This document shows positions 42,011-53,380 of a stretch of 64,000 bases of DNA, in pieces. The notes below the pieces were generated by a model. That model had not been told where the DNA came from. It made no database searches and saw nothing but the letters and a program-made list of their open reading frames with translations. This DNA comes from Pollenia angustigena (taxonomy: Eukaryota; Arthropoda; Insecta; Diptera; Polleniidae). Position 1 is the stretch's first letter; each line of letters begins with the position of its first letter. The DNA lies in the NCBI GenBank assembly GCA_930367215.1, contig OV884056.1:126044053-126108052 (forward strand), given 5' to 3'. A program made the position numbers and the translations under genes.

Positions 42011-42164
42011 AACGTGCTATATATTAATTAAACTTTTAATATATTTAATAGCACGCAATCATGTGCAAATAATTAAATAAAACTAAACTATATATATTTT
42101 ATAAATATACATATATATATACATATATTTAAATATAAATATAAACTTCTTTTCTTTCCAAACC

Positions 42165-43470
42165 ATGGTGAAGGGTATATAAGATTCGGCATAGCCGAAT
42201 ATAGCACTCTTACTTGTTATACCCTCCACCACAATTAGTTGTGAAGAGGGTATATTCAGTTTGTCATTCCGTGTGAAACTTTTTTACTATTCATCTCAGA
42301 CCCTATAAAGTATATATATTCTGGGTCCTTGAGTAATTTTAAGTCGATTTAGCCATGTCCGTCTGTCTGTCCGTCTGTTGAAAACACGCTCACTTTCGAA
42401 AAACTCAAAAGAAATCAACAAACTTGGTGTCAAATTGCTTGTAGTTATCCTAAGCAGTTTGGGATTGAAATTCAGCAAAATCGGTTCAATAGGATCTGAG
42501 CTATGAATCAAAATGTGGAACCACCACCTAAAAAAAATTGTTAATTTTGTTACAAAAACAAGCATAAATGGTGGAAAAATGCACAGAATGATATAAGATT
42601 TCGCAACAATTCGTTTTATTCAACTGGAAATCACGCTGTGAAATTTCGTGAAGATCCGTCAATAATTTACCCTAGGCCCCATATAAGCCCTACTCCCGGA
42701 AAACAGTATATTAAGCCTAAAACCCTAACTAACAATGCTATCATTACAAATTTTGGCAAGTCACAGTTACATAGGACTTGAAATTAAACTGTTAAGTTTC
42801 GTGAAGATCGGTCCATAATTTACCATAGGCCCCATATAAAACCTACTTCCGGAAAACAACTTAGTACGCCTAAAAACGTAAAAAATAATGCTATCATAAC
42901 AAAATTTGGTACATCAAAGTTTTATTGGACAAGAAATAAAATTGTGTTATTTCGTGAAGATCGGTCCATTACTTACCCTGGGCCCCATATAAACCTTATT
43001 CCCGGAAAACAGTTTAGTACGCCTAAATTCGTAAAAAATAATGCTATCATAACAAAATTTGGTACATCAAAGTTTTATAGGACAAGAAATAAAACTGTGC
43101 AATTTCGTGAAGATCGGTCCATAATTTACCCTGGGCCCCATATAAACCCTACTCCCGGAAAACAGTTTAGTGCGCCTAAATCCGTAAAAAATAATGCTAT
43201 CATAACAAAATTTGGTACATCAAAGTTTTATAGAACTGGGAAAAAGACTGTGAAATTTCGTGAAGATCGGTCCATAATTTACCCTAGGCCCCATATAAAC
43301 CCTACTACCGAAAAACAGTTTAGTCGCCTAAATCCATAATTAATAACTAATCGTCACAGTTTAAGATAATAATAACATCATACAGATATTACTCCTTAAA
43401 CATTCGAACTGTCGGTGGAGGGTATCAAAGATTCGGCACAGCCGAATATAGCACTCTAACTTGTTTTTTT
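42165..43470. mobile_element. mini-me / DINE-1-like (Helentron-associated) element
   Basis: The segment carries the dipteran mini-me core: a TA run (42,309), a conserved ttctgggtcc...agtcgatttagccatgtc block and a GTCY run (gtccgtctgtctgtccgtct, 42,357). The terminal motif with the hairpin ttcggca-tagccgaa followed by tatagcactc-tacttgtt appears at about 42,186 and at 43,430-43,465, as if two ends or two copies are joined. Such elements are non-coding and depend on Helentron replication proteins. The exact 5' border is not resolved. Confidence 0.75.
42630..43345 (+). repeat. 153-bp tandem repeats inside the mini-me-like element
   Basis: cgtgaagatc recurs at 42647, 42800, 42953, 43106 and 43259, exactly 153 bases apart. 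Because 153 is a multiple of three, an open frame of 131 codons spans three units; it is a by-product of the repeat and not a gene. Confidence 0.95.
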
Positions 43471-43796
43471 TATTTTTGTTTGTTTGAAGTATTGGATTTT
43501 ATTAGTTTTTTTTTTTGTTATCCTATACACAATCTTACACAATTATATTATAAAATGAGAAAATAACGGTCAATCTTGCAAATCCATGGACAAAAGGCCT
43601 GCTGTAACAACGGATTATTATTTGGTGAGCGTTATTTGAATATTCTAAATTTGTTAATTTTCTAATTTTTTTTTATTTTTACTACATACGACACACATGT
43701 CAAAATTTTAATTTCCCAAATTTAAAAATAAAATAATTTTCAAATGTAAAGTTGCTTATGTTGTTAACATAATATAATATTCATGTTATTTATTAA

Positions 43797-44483
43797 AGGT
43801 GTTCTGATACTTGCTATTTTTTGTATTGGATTTTTTTAGGATTGACTGAATGAAACAACAAATGCGAGAAAGAACAAGAAATACAATTAGATAAACAAAC
43901 CCTTTTTTCTGATTGACATTTCTCATGTTTATTTTTTTCTTTGACTAAAACAAAAAAAAATGGTAAAAGCTTGGGCAGATGAAACTATTTTGTTTTTGAT
44001 CAGTGAAATAAAGCAGGTGCCCTTCATATGGGATTTCAAATCATAAATTTTCAATTAAAGAAAATACCCCGATGTAATTCGTAGTATTTTACATTATTTG
44101 CATTAAATTTTATTGTTTATTGAAAAAAATAGTTTGTGATTCCAAAATAAAATGTAAACAAAACAAACAATACTGCCCACGTTTTTTGTCCACAAAAACC
44201 CGTCAAAAAAGCTAAAAATCGCAAAAAAAAAAGTTAAAACCCGCTACTTTCGATCAAAAACTAAAAAAATTGGCAACAGTGTTCAAAGTTCAAAATTTTT
44301 GTATTTTTTTTGACAGTCTTAGATTATTTATCGATAACACATGTAAGTATATTTGTTTGTCATTTCAAGATTTTTTATGATATAATCATACTCTTTACAC
44401 TTAGCCAGTTTTCCTATGCAAATATGTTTGCACTGTTCTCCAATATAGAAAAAATACAAAAAATAGCAAGTATCATAACAGCT
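43797..44483. mobile_element. 687-bp PIF/Harbinger-type element
   Basis: The ends read inward aggtgttctgatacttgcta and agctgttatgatacttgcta, with a further matching ttttttgta. TAA lies on both sides (43794-43796, 44484-44486). A 3-bp TAA target is typical of PIF/Harbinger. The interior has a short MADF-like coding relic, the type of accessory protein these transposons carry. Confidence 0.75.
43960..44046 (+). pseudogene. MADF-domain relic of a Harbinger accessory protein
   Basis: The 28-codon frame starts MVKAWADETILFLISEIKQV and ends PFIWDFKS and a stop. Its LI-E-I...P-IWD pattern is the first helix region of MADF (Myb/SANT-like) domains, which Harbinger-type elements encode as a DNA-binding helper. 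The rest of the protein and the transposase are deleted. Confidence 0.55.
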
Positions 44484-44486
44484 TAA

Positions 44487-44878
44487 CTAACATGTTCTTT
44501 TTTCAACATAATCTAGATACTGTTTGAAAATATTAGGTTCCTTTGAACCAGAAATTAATTTTTAATATTAAATAAAACACCTTACACACCTTTATATAAC
44601 GTTATTAACTTTAACAAAACTCATTCTAATTTAAAAATGATTCTGTTTTTATTTCTCAATTAATTGCCTAATAAATTTAATATACATATTTAGAATGAAT
44701 TTAGATAGATAAATTTGCCTTAATTATTCCACGAAAGATTTAGAATGAAAATTAGCTAGAAATCGAAATGGGCTATCTTAAGAGTTAAATCTGTGAAGAT
44801 AGCAATGGTTGGGTGGGTTAAGAGCAGTAAGGCATAATGACAACAAACCCCCTTGCTACCTTTATCTTTTAATTAATT
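44487..44878. other. spacer before the gypsy copy B LTR
   Basis: AT-rich sequence with a hairpin-like pair gctatctta / gaagatagc at 44,772-44,804. Nothing else is recognised. Confidence 0.4.
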
Positions 44879-44999
44879 GTAACGTGCCTTCTATTCTTGT
44901 TATTGAAAACAAGTACACCACCCTATTTTCCCTGAGCACGGCCGGTCTAAAAGGTAGCTAAACGTTTTCTAGGAGTATAAATAAATTTCGTCCGTTACA
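44879..44999 (+). repeat. candidate 5' LTR of gypsy copy B
   Basis: The 121-bp segment starts TGTAACG and ends CGTTACA, a perfect 7-base inverted terminus. It contains gagtataaataaa. This is short for a gypsy LTR and no second copy is present to prove it. The true start could lie further upstream. Confidence 0.5.
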
Positions 45000-45009
45000 A
45001 ATAATTAAA

Positions 45010-45027
45010 TGGCGTCCAACGTGGGGC
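45010..45027 (+). other. primer-binding site of gypsy copy B
   Basis: tggcgtccaacgtggggc begins ten bases after the candidate LTR end. TGGCG-CCAACGTGGGGC is a familiar gypsy-type primer site. The ten-base gap is larger than usual. Confidence 0.7.
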
Positions 45028-45610
45028 CTCAGCGTTTCTTTTGTTAATTCTTTAGTTTTGATATATGGGAACAATATTTACGTCTAGCTGAAGCTTCAAA
45101 ACTTTGTTGTGCTATTGATACAAGATTTTTTTTGTTTTATCTCATTATTTTCTCAATGATCCAATATTTTTTTTTTTTTTGGTATTTTAAATTTTGTCGG
45201 ATGAGGCGAATTTTAAACCTAAATAGAGGGGAATTGTTATTATTTAGTGTTATCAATTTTTGGTTGAGATTTCTGTTATTGGTATATTTTCGATAACTTA
45301 CTCACAAATTCTGATACGGATTTATTTTTTTGTTTGTTTAGGGTGTTATGTGTTTGAGATTTTGCAATTGGTATTCGTCGATTGGTAACTCACACCTCCA
45401 TTTTAGATCTTTTAGTTGAGATATCAATATTGGACTTTATTAATGCTTTTGACATATAATTTGTATATGATACCAGATTGTTGTTTTATTTGTTTTGTTT
45501 TTAGATAGTGAAGTATAAACTATAAACTTTATATAGCTGTTGTTTTAAATTGAGTAGTGGAAGTATATAATACCTATTAAATATATTAATTATCATTCCG
45601 TTAACACGTA
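45028..45610 (+). other. leader region of gypsy copy B
   Basis: T-rich untranslated sequence between the primer site and the region shared with copy A. No frame is supported. Confidence 0.5.
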
Positions 45611-46635
45611 GTCGAGAGGACTTATCAAATATCGGGGAAGCAACTAATGTTAGCTTTACCGTTGATTTAGGGACAGAAAATACGATTCAGGAACACAAAC
45701 AGGTGCTCGGGCTAAAAATAGACCTCAACCTGACATCCACGAGGTAATAATAATGACGAAGATAATAGAATTCAACAATTAATAAGTAACTCCTTGGATA
45801 GTTTTCGTAAGGAAATGATTAGTGTAATTTCTAATCAATTAAGTACGGCCATGCGAAACATCAATCTCACGAACAGTTCGAACTCAAATCAATCCAATAA
45901 TCGTTCTAACACACCAAATTCAAATTCTGAGAACTCAATATCATTCGAAATTGGAAAATAAAATTCACAGGACATAACGACACGATATCAGTTGATGAAT
46001 TTGCGTATCGTATTAACGTTTTAACATCCAATACCTTTAGAGGTGATTTCAGTCTTTTGTCCAAACACGCCCACATTTTATTTGAAGGTAAATCGTTAGA
46101 ATGGTATTGGCTGTACCATAGGCAAAACAATGACATTGATTGGGTGTCATTAACACAGGCTTTACGTAAACAAAACAAGACTGACTATAATGACTTTGAT
46201 ATATTAGATGGCATTCGTAAATGAAAACAAAAATCGAGCGAGAGCTTTGATGAATATTTCGACTTTATTTCAGCCATGCTTGATGGGTTGTAAACTCCAA
46301 TATCCAATATTACGAATGTTTCTGAACTTCGCCGGGAAGTTCGCCAGCATGAGAAATTTATGGAAAGTTTACACAATTTGGATGGGGGGAAACCAGTAAA
46401 GGGTAAAATAACTGAACTTTTAGTTCAGGAAAACTTGGATAATGATATTTGTGCAATTCAGACTATTCCAAATTGTTGGAGTTGTGATAAAACTGGGCAG
46501 ACGTACACTGATTGTATGGAGGTTTGGCGTGTGTTTTGCTACGGTTGTGGCCTTAAAGATACATATAAACCTACATGTCCTAAATGCAAGAGTAGATCTC
46601 CGGGAAACGGATATCAGGATGTCCGTCGAAAGTAG
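45611..46635 (+). pseudogene. gag of gypsy copy B
   Basis: It is nearly identical to gag of copy A but with more damage: a 4-base deletion near 45,690, a 31-base deletion at about 45,937 (between short ctc repeats), and stops near 46,222 and 46,290 where copy A has CGA and AAA codons. The C-terminal Cys-rich part (46360-46635) is open, with the same His-to-Gln change (KTGQTYTDC). Confidence 0.85.
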
Positions 46636-49600
46636 AGCGGACTCCAGTAATTTTGGGAATTCTATTGGGGAAAATGAAACACGAATACATCCTTTGCAAC
46701 GTCCATATCATATTCGATTAGCCAATAATGAAAAGGTTAGGGCCAGAATATTAAACGAAAACAAGAAACCTAGCACATCATCTAGGAGGATTCGTGATTT
46801 GTATAATAAATTAAAAGTGTTCCGGAAATTTGTTGTTTCTTCAATTGTTTTAAGGGAGTCTGATAATAGACCCTATATAAATTTAGGAGTAGATGGTGAA
46901 AATTATTTTGCTTTATTAGATAGTGGCGCCAATAACAGTGTTGTAGGCGGAAAATTGGCGACGGCTGTACAAAATTGGACTGGTTTTAGGAGGTTTGTTG
47001 GGAATGTACGAACAGCGGATGGACTAAAACAGAAGGTGCTAGGTACGGTGATATTGAATGTTACTTTTCAGGGACATTTAAAATTCAAAATTTGGTTTGT
47101 GGTTATGATTTCTGGGTTGCTTTTGGTTTTAAAATTTCTTGCTCAGAGATTGGTGAAATTGGTTGTGATGAATCCGAGCCAGATAGGATTTCACTATCGC
47201 TTGAACAAAAACATAAGCTTCAAAAAGTAGTTTCGATGTTTCCTGATTCGGAAATAGAGGGGCTTGGCTGCATAACTTTGCTGAACACTCTATTGACAAA
47301 GGTGACGCAAAGGCGATTAAACAGCGTTACTACCCAATTTCTCCGGCTATTGAGAAACTATTATGTGAGGAGCTAGACCGAATGTTATCTTTAGGGGTAA
47401 TAGAAGGGGCTTCAAATTCTTCGTGGTCATCGTGATACTAGGCAAGATTCGAATGTGTGTGGACAGTCGCAAGTTAAACTCCGTGACTATTAAGGACGCA
47501 TACCCAATACCGAACATCGACGGAATTATTTCGAGGCTTCCTCCAGTATACTTTATTACAAAAATGGATTTAAAAGATGCCTTTTGGCAAATCAAGTTGG
47601 AGGAATCCCCGAAACCTAAGACAGCATTTACAGTTCCAAATCGGCCATTATATCAGTTTAACAGAATGCCGTTTGGACTGTGTAACGCACCGCAAACGTT
47701 GTGCCGACTGATGGACATGGTTATTCCGTTTAATTTAAAAACTAACGTATTTGTACATTTGGATGATTTGCTGATTTTATCTAAAGACTTCGACGAACAT
47801 TTGAGACATCTTGCTGAAGTATCGTGCAGGTTGAAAATGGCTAGATTGACCATTAATATTAAAAAGAGCAGTTTTTCGTTAAGTAGGGTTAAATATCTGG
47901 GATATATTGTTGGAAATGGTACCCTGCATGTAGATGAAGATAAGATTTATGCAATCAAAGACTTCCCACAACCCAAATCTATTAAACACTTAAGACGTTT
48001 CCTAGGAATGACTGGATGGTACAGAAGATTCATTAAGGACTATTTGACATAGGCATTTCCACTGACTGAATTATTGAACGAAAGGAAAAATTTTGTCTGG
48101 AGTGACTTGGCACAAAAAGCATTTGAAGACCTAAAGACGAAATTAACAACGGCACCGTTTACTCATACACCCGGACTATTCCAAAACGTTTATTTTGCAA
48201 TGTGACGCTAGCACTTGTGGCATTGGTGCTGTTTTGGCTCAAGAAGATTATGAAGGTGTAGAAAAGCCGATAGCGTATATGTCACATAAACTTAATAAAG
48301 CGCAACGAAATTACACGATATCTGAACTTGAGTGCTTAGCTGTCGTTATGGCAATTAAGAAATTCAGATCGTGCATCGAGGGACAAGATTTCAAGGTAGT
48401 GACAGACCACGCAAGTCTGAAATGGCTTATGAGCCAAAGAGATTTGACTGGAAGGTTTGCCAGATGGTCTCTGAAATTACAGGGCTTCAGTTTTAAAATT
48501 GAGCACCGCAAAGGAAGGGACAATATTGTTCCTGACGCTTTGTCAAGGGCTCATGAAGGAGAAGCTTGTGTTGAATCTTTGGAGATAGAATCTTAACCTT
48601 CTGTTGATTTGAACTCTCATGCATTTAAAAGTTTGGAATATACAAAATTAAGAGATGCCAGAATTGTCGATGGCTACATATATAAGCGAACGGATTTTTC
48701 TACTGGACTTTGGAACGGATTAGACGCTATTTTTTTTTGGCCTAGACTGGTGACTGACGTACGGGACTATATACGAAACTGGGAATTATGTGAAACTTCG
48801 AAACTCCAACAACAACTTTACGACTACCACTGGGAAATATTGTGAATTCGGAAAGATCTTTCCACCGCCTTTATGTCGATCTTATAGGACCTTTTTCCAG
48901 GACAAACGATGGCAATATTGGTTTTTTGATAGTTTTAGATAATTTTTCTAAATTTGTATTTTTAAAATTACTAAAGAAATTTACTTCTAAATTAATCATA
49001 AAATGTTTGTAAACCGAGATATTTAACTGTTTTGGAGTTCCTCAAATAATTGTATCAGATAATGTTACCCAATTTAAATGCAAAGAATTTGAAAATCTAT
49101 TAAAGCAATTTGGTACACAGAATATTCTGACAGCAGTTTATAGCCCACAAGCTAATGCCAGTGAACGAGTCAACCGTTCAATAAATGAAGCATTGCGGTC
49201 CTATGTTCGAGGGGATCAAAGAGAATGGGATAAATATATTCCTAACATTAACTGCTTCTAAGGAATAGTGTACATCACATGATTGGAAAGACTCCTTACC
49301 AAATTGTGTTCGGACAGACTATGTTGACGCACGGACAGGACTATAAACTTTTGGAAAGACTTGATATTTTGGCGGATTCTGATGTTCATATTGAAAGACA
49401 GGACGGATTTTCACTTTTGCGTGCGGATATCCGAAGTTTGACGCAGCAGGCGTATGATAGAAACCAGAGGATATAAAACTTGAGGTCAAGACCTAAAAAT
49501 TATTCAGTAAGACAAGAAGTTATTAGACGGAACTTTACTCAAAGTTCAAAGGCTGACAACTTTAACTCGAAATTAGCACCTGTTGGAATTTAGACTGTAG

Positions 49601-49693
49601 TACTGGGCAAAATTGGAAATGTTAGTTATGAACTTAAAGACTTGGTTAGCGGTAATATTGGGGTTTACCATTCGAAGGATATATGGAGTTAGA
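46442..49693 (+). pseudogene. pol of gypsy copy B
   Basis: Protease ALLDSGANNSVVGG is followed by the same frameshifts as copy A. The RT is open at 47423-48052, but the catalytic site reads FVHLDDLL (His at 47755) where copy A has FVYLDDLL. A TAG ends it at about 48,050 and a frameshift follows near 48,185. RNase H is open at 48195-48596 (QCDASTCGIGAVLAQ, TDHASLKWLM, DALSRAH). Integrase follows in pieces (FHRLYVDLIGPFSRTNDG, IIVSDNVTQFKCKEF, QANASERVNRSI), with stops at about 49,011, 49,258 and 49,474, and ends SYELKDLVSGNIGVYHSKDI. Confidence 0.9.
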
Positions 49694-49906
49694 AGTTATT
49701 ATTCATGTTACACTACGACCTTTTTCTAATCCTGTTCATCGGTATTGTTACCTCGAAGCAGTATTAGTTTTTTTTTCTTTTTTTAAATAATTTATTTTTA
49801 TTATTGAATCTTTCTTATCGAAATTTACAATATGTATTTAAATCTTAATTCTACTTGTTTTTTATTAGTTGTTACCAATGTAACCACTAACTGCTGTATT
49901 CAAATT

Positions 49907-52564
49907 TTAAAAATGTCTTCTAGTTAGGTTGAAAGTATCGGTTCTTTTAAGCCTCTGGTGACCTTTGAACTGAAGCAGACCCCGAGCGAGGTAGTTTGGG
50001 TGGGCCATTAGTTTATCGATGTAGCCAATTGAATATTTTTTAATTTCCTCCTGGATAGTGGGGACGTTGAGATCTCTGTGGATAATATCATTACGTATAT
50101 ACCATGGGGCGCAGACAATTTGTCGTAATATTCTAGACTGTCTTCTTTGAAGCTTTTGGATGTTAGATGCGCATGCAGTACCCCATAATTGGATGCCATA
50201 TGTCCATATTGGCTTTATGATGGACTTGTATAAGAGAATTTTGTTGTCTAAAGACAAGTTTGAGTTTCGACCGAGAAGCCATTGTAGTTGAGCTGCTTAA
50301 AGTTTCATAGCCGTTATTTTCGCTTCAATATGACGAGACCAGGTCAAGCGTCTATCTATATGAATTCCCAAGTACTTAACATGGTTTTCTACCGGAACAG
50401 TGATGTTATTTATTTTTACAGCTGGGCACGTTTGTCTTCTGAGCGTGAAAGTTAAGTGAGCACATTTAACCCGGTTAACCTTTATTCTCCATTTCTCTAG
50501 CCAGGCCTCTAGTTCATTGATGTGAGACTGCAGATTTTGCGATGCGACTTTTGGGTCATGGTTTACGCTAATAAATGCTGTGTCGTCTGCAAATATAGAG
50601 GTATGCGTGGTCAGGTTTGTTGGCATATCCGCTGTGTATATTATATATAGAAGCGGTCCTAATATGCTGCCTTGGGGGTCACCAGCAGTAATTTTCTTGA
50701 GGGAGGAGTATTTATCTTGCAACCTTACTATGAATGTTCTGCCTGTTAGATAGCTCTCCAGAAGCTTATGTTTTGAGGAAGCGTTCGTGTGATTTTGATA
50801 AGTAGCCCATCATGCCAAACTTTGTCAAATGCTTGGGAAATGTCTATAAACAGGGCTGAGCAGTATTGCTTTTTCTCAAACGCCGATCTAATTAGGGTGA
50901 CAATTCTATGCACTTGTTCTATTGTACCATGTTTCGCTCTGAATCCGAACTGGTGATCCGGGATAATGTCGTGTTCATATTGATGAGGAGTTATACTTAA
51001 AATGAATATTTGTTTCGAAAAGCTTCGATAGGATTGATAATAAGCTTATCGGTCTGTACGACGCAACCTGGCTAGCATCTTTTCCTGGCTTGGGAATCAT
51101 AACAATTATAGACCTCTTCCATGAGGCTGGGAAGTATCCGACTCTTACTATCGCGTTAAAAATGTGCAGCAAGATTCTAGAAGCAGACGATGGTAAGTTT
51201 CTTATCATTGACCCTGTGATGCGGTCAGGTCCGGGAGATTTTCTAATATTCACTTTTTCTTTTGCAGATTTTACTTGAGCTATGTTAAATTTTATTGGAT
51301 GGTTTACCTTATCAGGAATGATTGGACGACAGGAACAAGTATGTGCATCATGTGGCGTGAAAACTTTCTCAAGGTGGCCCGCGAAAGCGTTTAATTTTTA
51401 ATTTGTGTTTTTGGCCCAAGTGCGGTTTTCCAGTCTTAATGGAGATTCTTGGTTTATAGGGCATTTCGTATGCCGTACAGTCTTCCATAAGCTGTAATTG
51501 GAGTTTTTTGTGGCATCTAGGCTGTTTAGATAGCCTTTATTTGCAGACTCGTGGTTCTGTCTCAATTTGTTGCGAAGAGTTGTCAGGCATAATTGTAGTT
51601 GGGCCTTAGTGGTTGGGGAACGACTGTTTTGCCATTGTCTTCTTAACTTCCTTTTTTCTCTGATAAGGGTCTCTATATCCGTCGATGTATTGTAAGGAGC
51701 ACGTTTAATTGTCCGCTTGATTGGGGTTGCATTTCTTGCTGCAGAATCCAAGACTTCTGTAAATCGGTCGACAGCTATTTGGATGTCAGATGAATTTTTT
51801 AGGGGAATGCACTGTGATATGTGAGAGCTCACATACATTTTATACTTTAACCAATTTGTGTTTCTGTTTGGATAGGAAATAAAGTTTGCAGCTGCGGCGT
51901 CAGAGTTGCCTTTTAAAATGAGGATTGAAAGTGAATGATCAGACGATAGATCATAGGAGGAACTAACTAGTACCTGGTCGCGCTTGATGTTTTTAATTAC
52001 AGCAAAGTCAATCAGGTCTGGTAGCTTCTTGAAGTCAGTTGGCCAATAGGTAGGCTCACCACTCGATACGACATCAAAATTATTTGCAGTTACGGTATTG
52101 TATAGCTGATTACCTCTAGGACTAATAAGTCTGGAGCCCCAATATGTATGTCTAGCGTTGTAATCGCCAGCAGCAATGAATTTTTGGCCCAATGTGGAGA
52201 AGAAATTGAGAAATTTATCGTGTTCAATTTTGTGCCTCGAGGGACAATAAACGGATGACAACGTAAGTTTAAAATCAGTAAAATTTATAGATGTGGCCTG
52301 GATACAATCTTCTTCGAACTCTGGCAATGGTAAGTGCCTGATGTGTTTGTGCGCAATTATGGCTGTGCCACCACAAGCCCGTCCGCTGGGATGCTTTGTG
52401 TCATACGTAAGGTATCCATTTACCCTAAAGCAGTTTTTATGAGTAAAGTGTGTTTCAGAGACAAGAAGTACGCCGATTTCATGCCTATGAAGAAAGTTTT
52501 CAACTTTGTGTTTATGTTGGGATAACCCGTTTGCATTCCAGAAACATATTTTTAACTGGTTCAT
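49907..52564 (-). pseudogene. ORF2 of Jockey copy B
   Basis: The endonuclease half (388 residues from ATG 52564) is open to a stop at 51,398 in AKNTN, where copy A has Asp-Glu. The RT then breaks at a one-base insertion near 51,012 (after LSKLFE), at a 5-base loss near 50,783 and at a stop next to the A-A-Q-L-H-W region (50,297). The remaining motifs SPGPDRITGSMI, GDPQGSILGPLLY (Asp for the usual Val) and FADD are visible. It has four or more lesions. Confidence 0.9.
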
Positions 52565-52886
52565 TTTTTGTTGAGTAGAACTTGCAGAAGCATGTTCTGG
52601 TTTCGCATCATTTCCTGAAACATGTTCTGCATAGTGGTCATGAAGTTATTCATAGTTTGAATTAAATTTTCGATTGAGCTAGGCATATTTCCAGAAGGCA
52701 ATTGAAGACCTTCCCTAGGAACATTAGCGTATGGAGGTTGCTTTGCGTTGAAAGTACTCGGGTGATTTTTCGCATTAGGGTTTCCTTTTAAGACATTGGC
52801 ATATGATTGGTTTTGTTTGTTTGTTTGTGTAGTACTAGCAATAGAGTCAGCGGATTGGCTGGGCGCATATGACGGACCATATTGGG
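52561..52886 (-). pseudogene. 3' part of Jockey copy B ORF1
   Basis: It covers the C-terminal region after the zinc knuckles (QYGPSYAPSQS to QVLLNKK) and keeps the ATGA overlap with ORF2. It has an extra LPSGNMPSS-like insertion relative to copy A. The knuckle region is missing. Confidence 0.8.
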
Positions 52887-53380
52887 TGTTGAAGCGACTT
52901 CAGTTTTATTTTATTTTTTCAATTTTCTTATATTATGTTAATTTTCTTTATTTTGCTGAATTTCTTTAATTTTCAATTTTCTTTGATTTTTGTTATTTTT
53001 TACTTAAATTTCGTTTTCTAAAATCTTAATTTTGAATTTTGATTTGTTTAAAATTTTCATTTAATTTAATTTTTAATTTTATTATATTTGTATTTTTTTT
53101 CTGAGTGTAATTTTGGAATTTTGCAATTCTCATTAATTTCATGTATTTTGTTATACATATATGTATATACTTGTGTATATACTTCGCTCTTGAGTTTGTA
53201 GTTTTCTTAGAGTTTGTTAGCTTACTACAAAACTTTTTTGTAATTTAACTTTAAGTATAATCTTTAACTTCATAAAGGCAAGAAGCCTTAATAAAATTGT
53301 TTTTAATAATTGAATTTGAAACCACTCGTGTTTCATTTATTTTAACTTTGAAAAATATAGTCAAAGGCTAGGAAGCGACA
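52887..53380 (+). repeat. LTR of a BEL/Pao element, first copy
   Basis: 494 bases starting TGTTGAAGCGACTTCAG and ending GGAAGCGACA, a TGT...ACA unit with gcgac near both ends. The same 494 bases recur at 62813-63306. It is followed by cattttggtccttcgag, a leader motif typical of BEL elements. Confidence 0.9.

Larger units (their letters stand above)
44879..49693 (+). mobile_element. Ty3/gypsy copy B, 5' LTR to integrase end, decayed
   Basis: It carries a short LTR, a primer-binding site, leader, gag, protease, RT, RNase H and integrase in order, and ends near ggatatatggagttag. No 3' LTR follows; Jockey sequence starts at 49,767. Multiple frameshifts and stops make it dead. It is the longer relative of copy A. 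Confidence 0.9.
49767..52886 (-). mobile_element. Jockey copy B, 5' end cut by the BEL LTR
   Basis: On the minus strand it holds the last part of ORF1, ORF2, a 3' UTR nearly identical to copy A and a poly(A) tail (seen as the T-tract at 49,767-49,785). It stops at 52,886 inside ORF1, exactly where the BEL LTR starts. In copy A the same site reads on without interruption. The BEL element therefore probably inserted into this Jockey copy. Confidence 0.9.

Noticed and set aside
42944..43339. 131-codon protein
   Set aside because: It is the open phase of a 153-bp tandem repeat whose length is a multiple of three. There is no independent coding evidence.
44879..44999. solo LTR unrelated to copy B
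   Set aside because: A gypsy-type primer site and leader follow it and lead into the copy B gag, so it belongs to that element even though its full length is uncertain.
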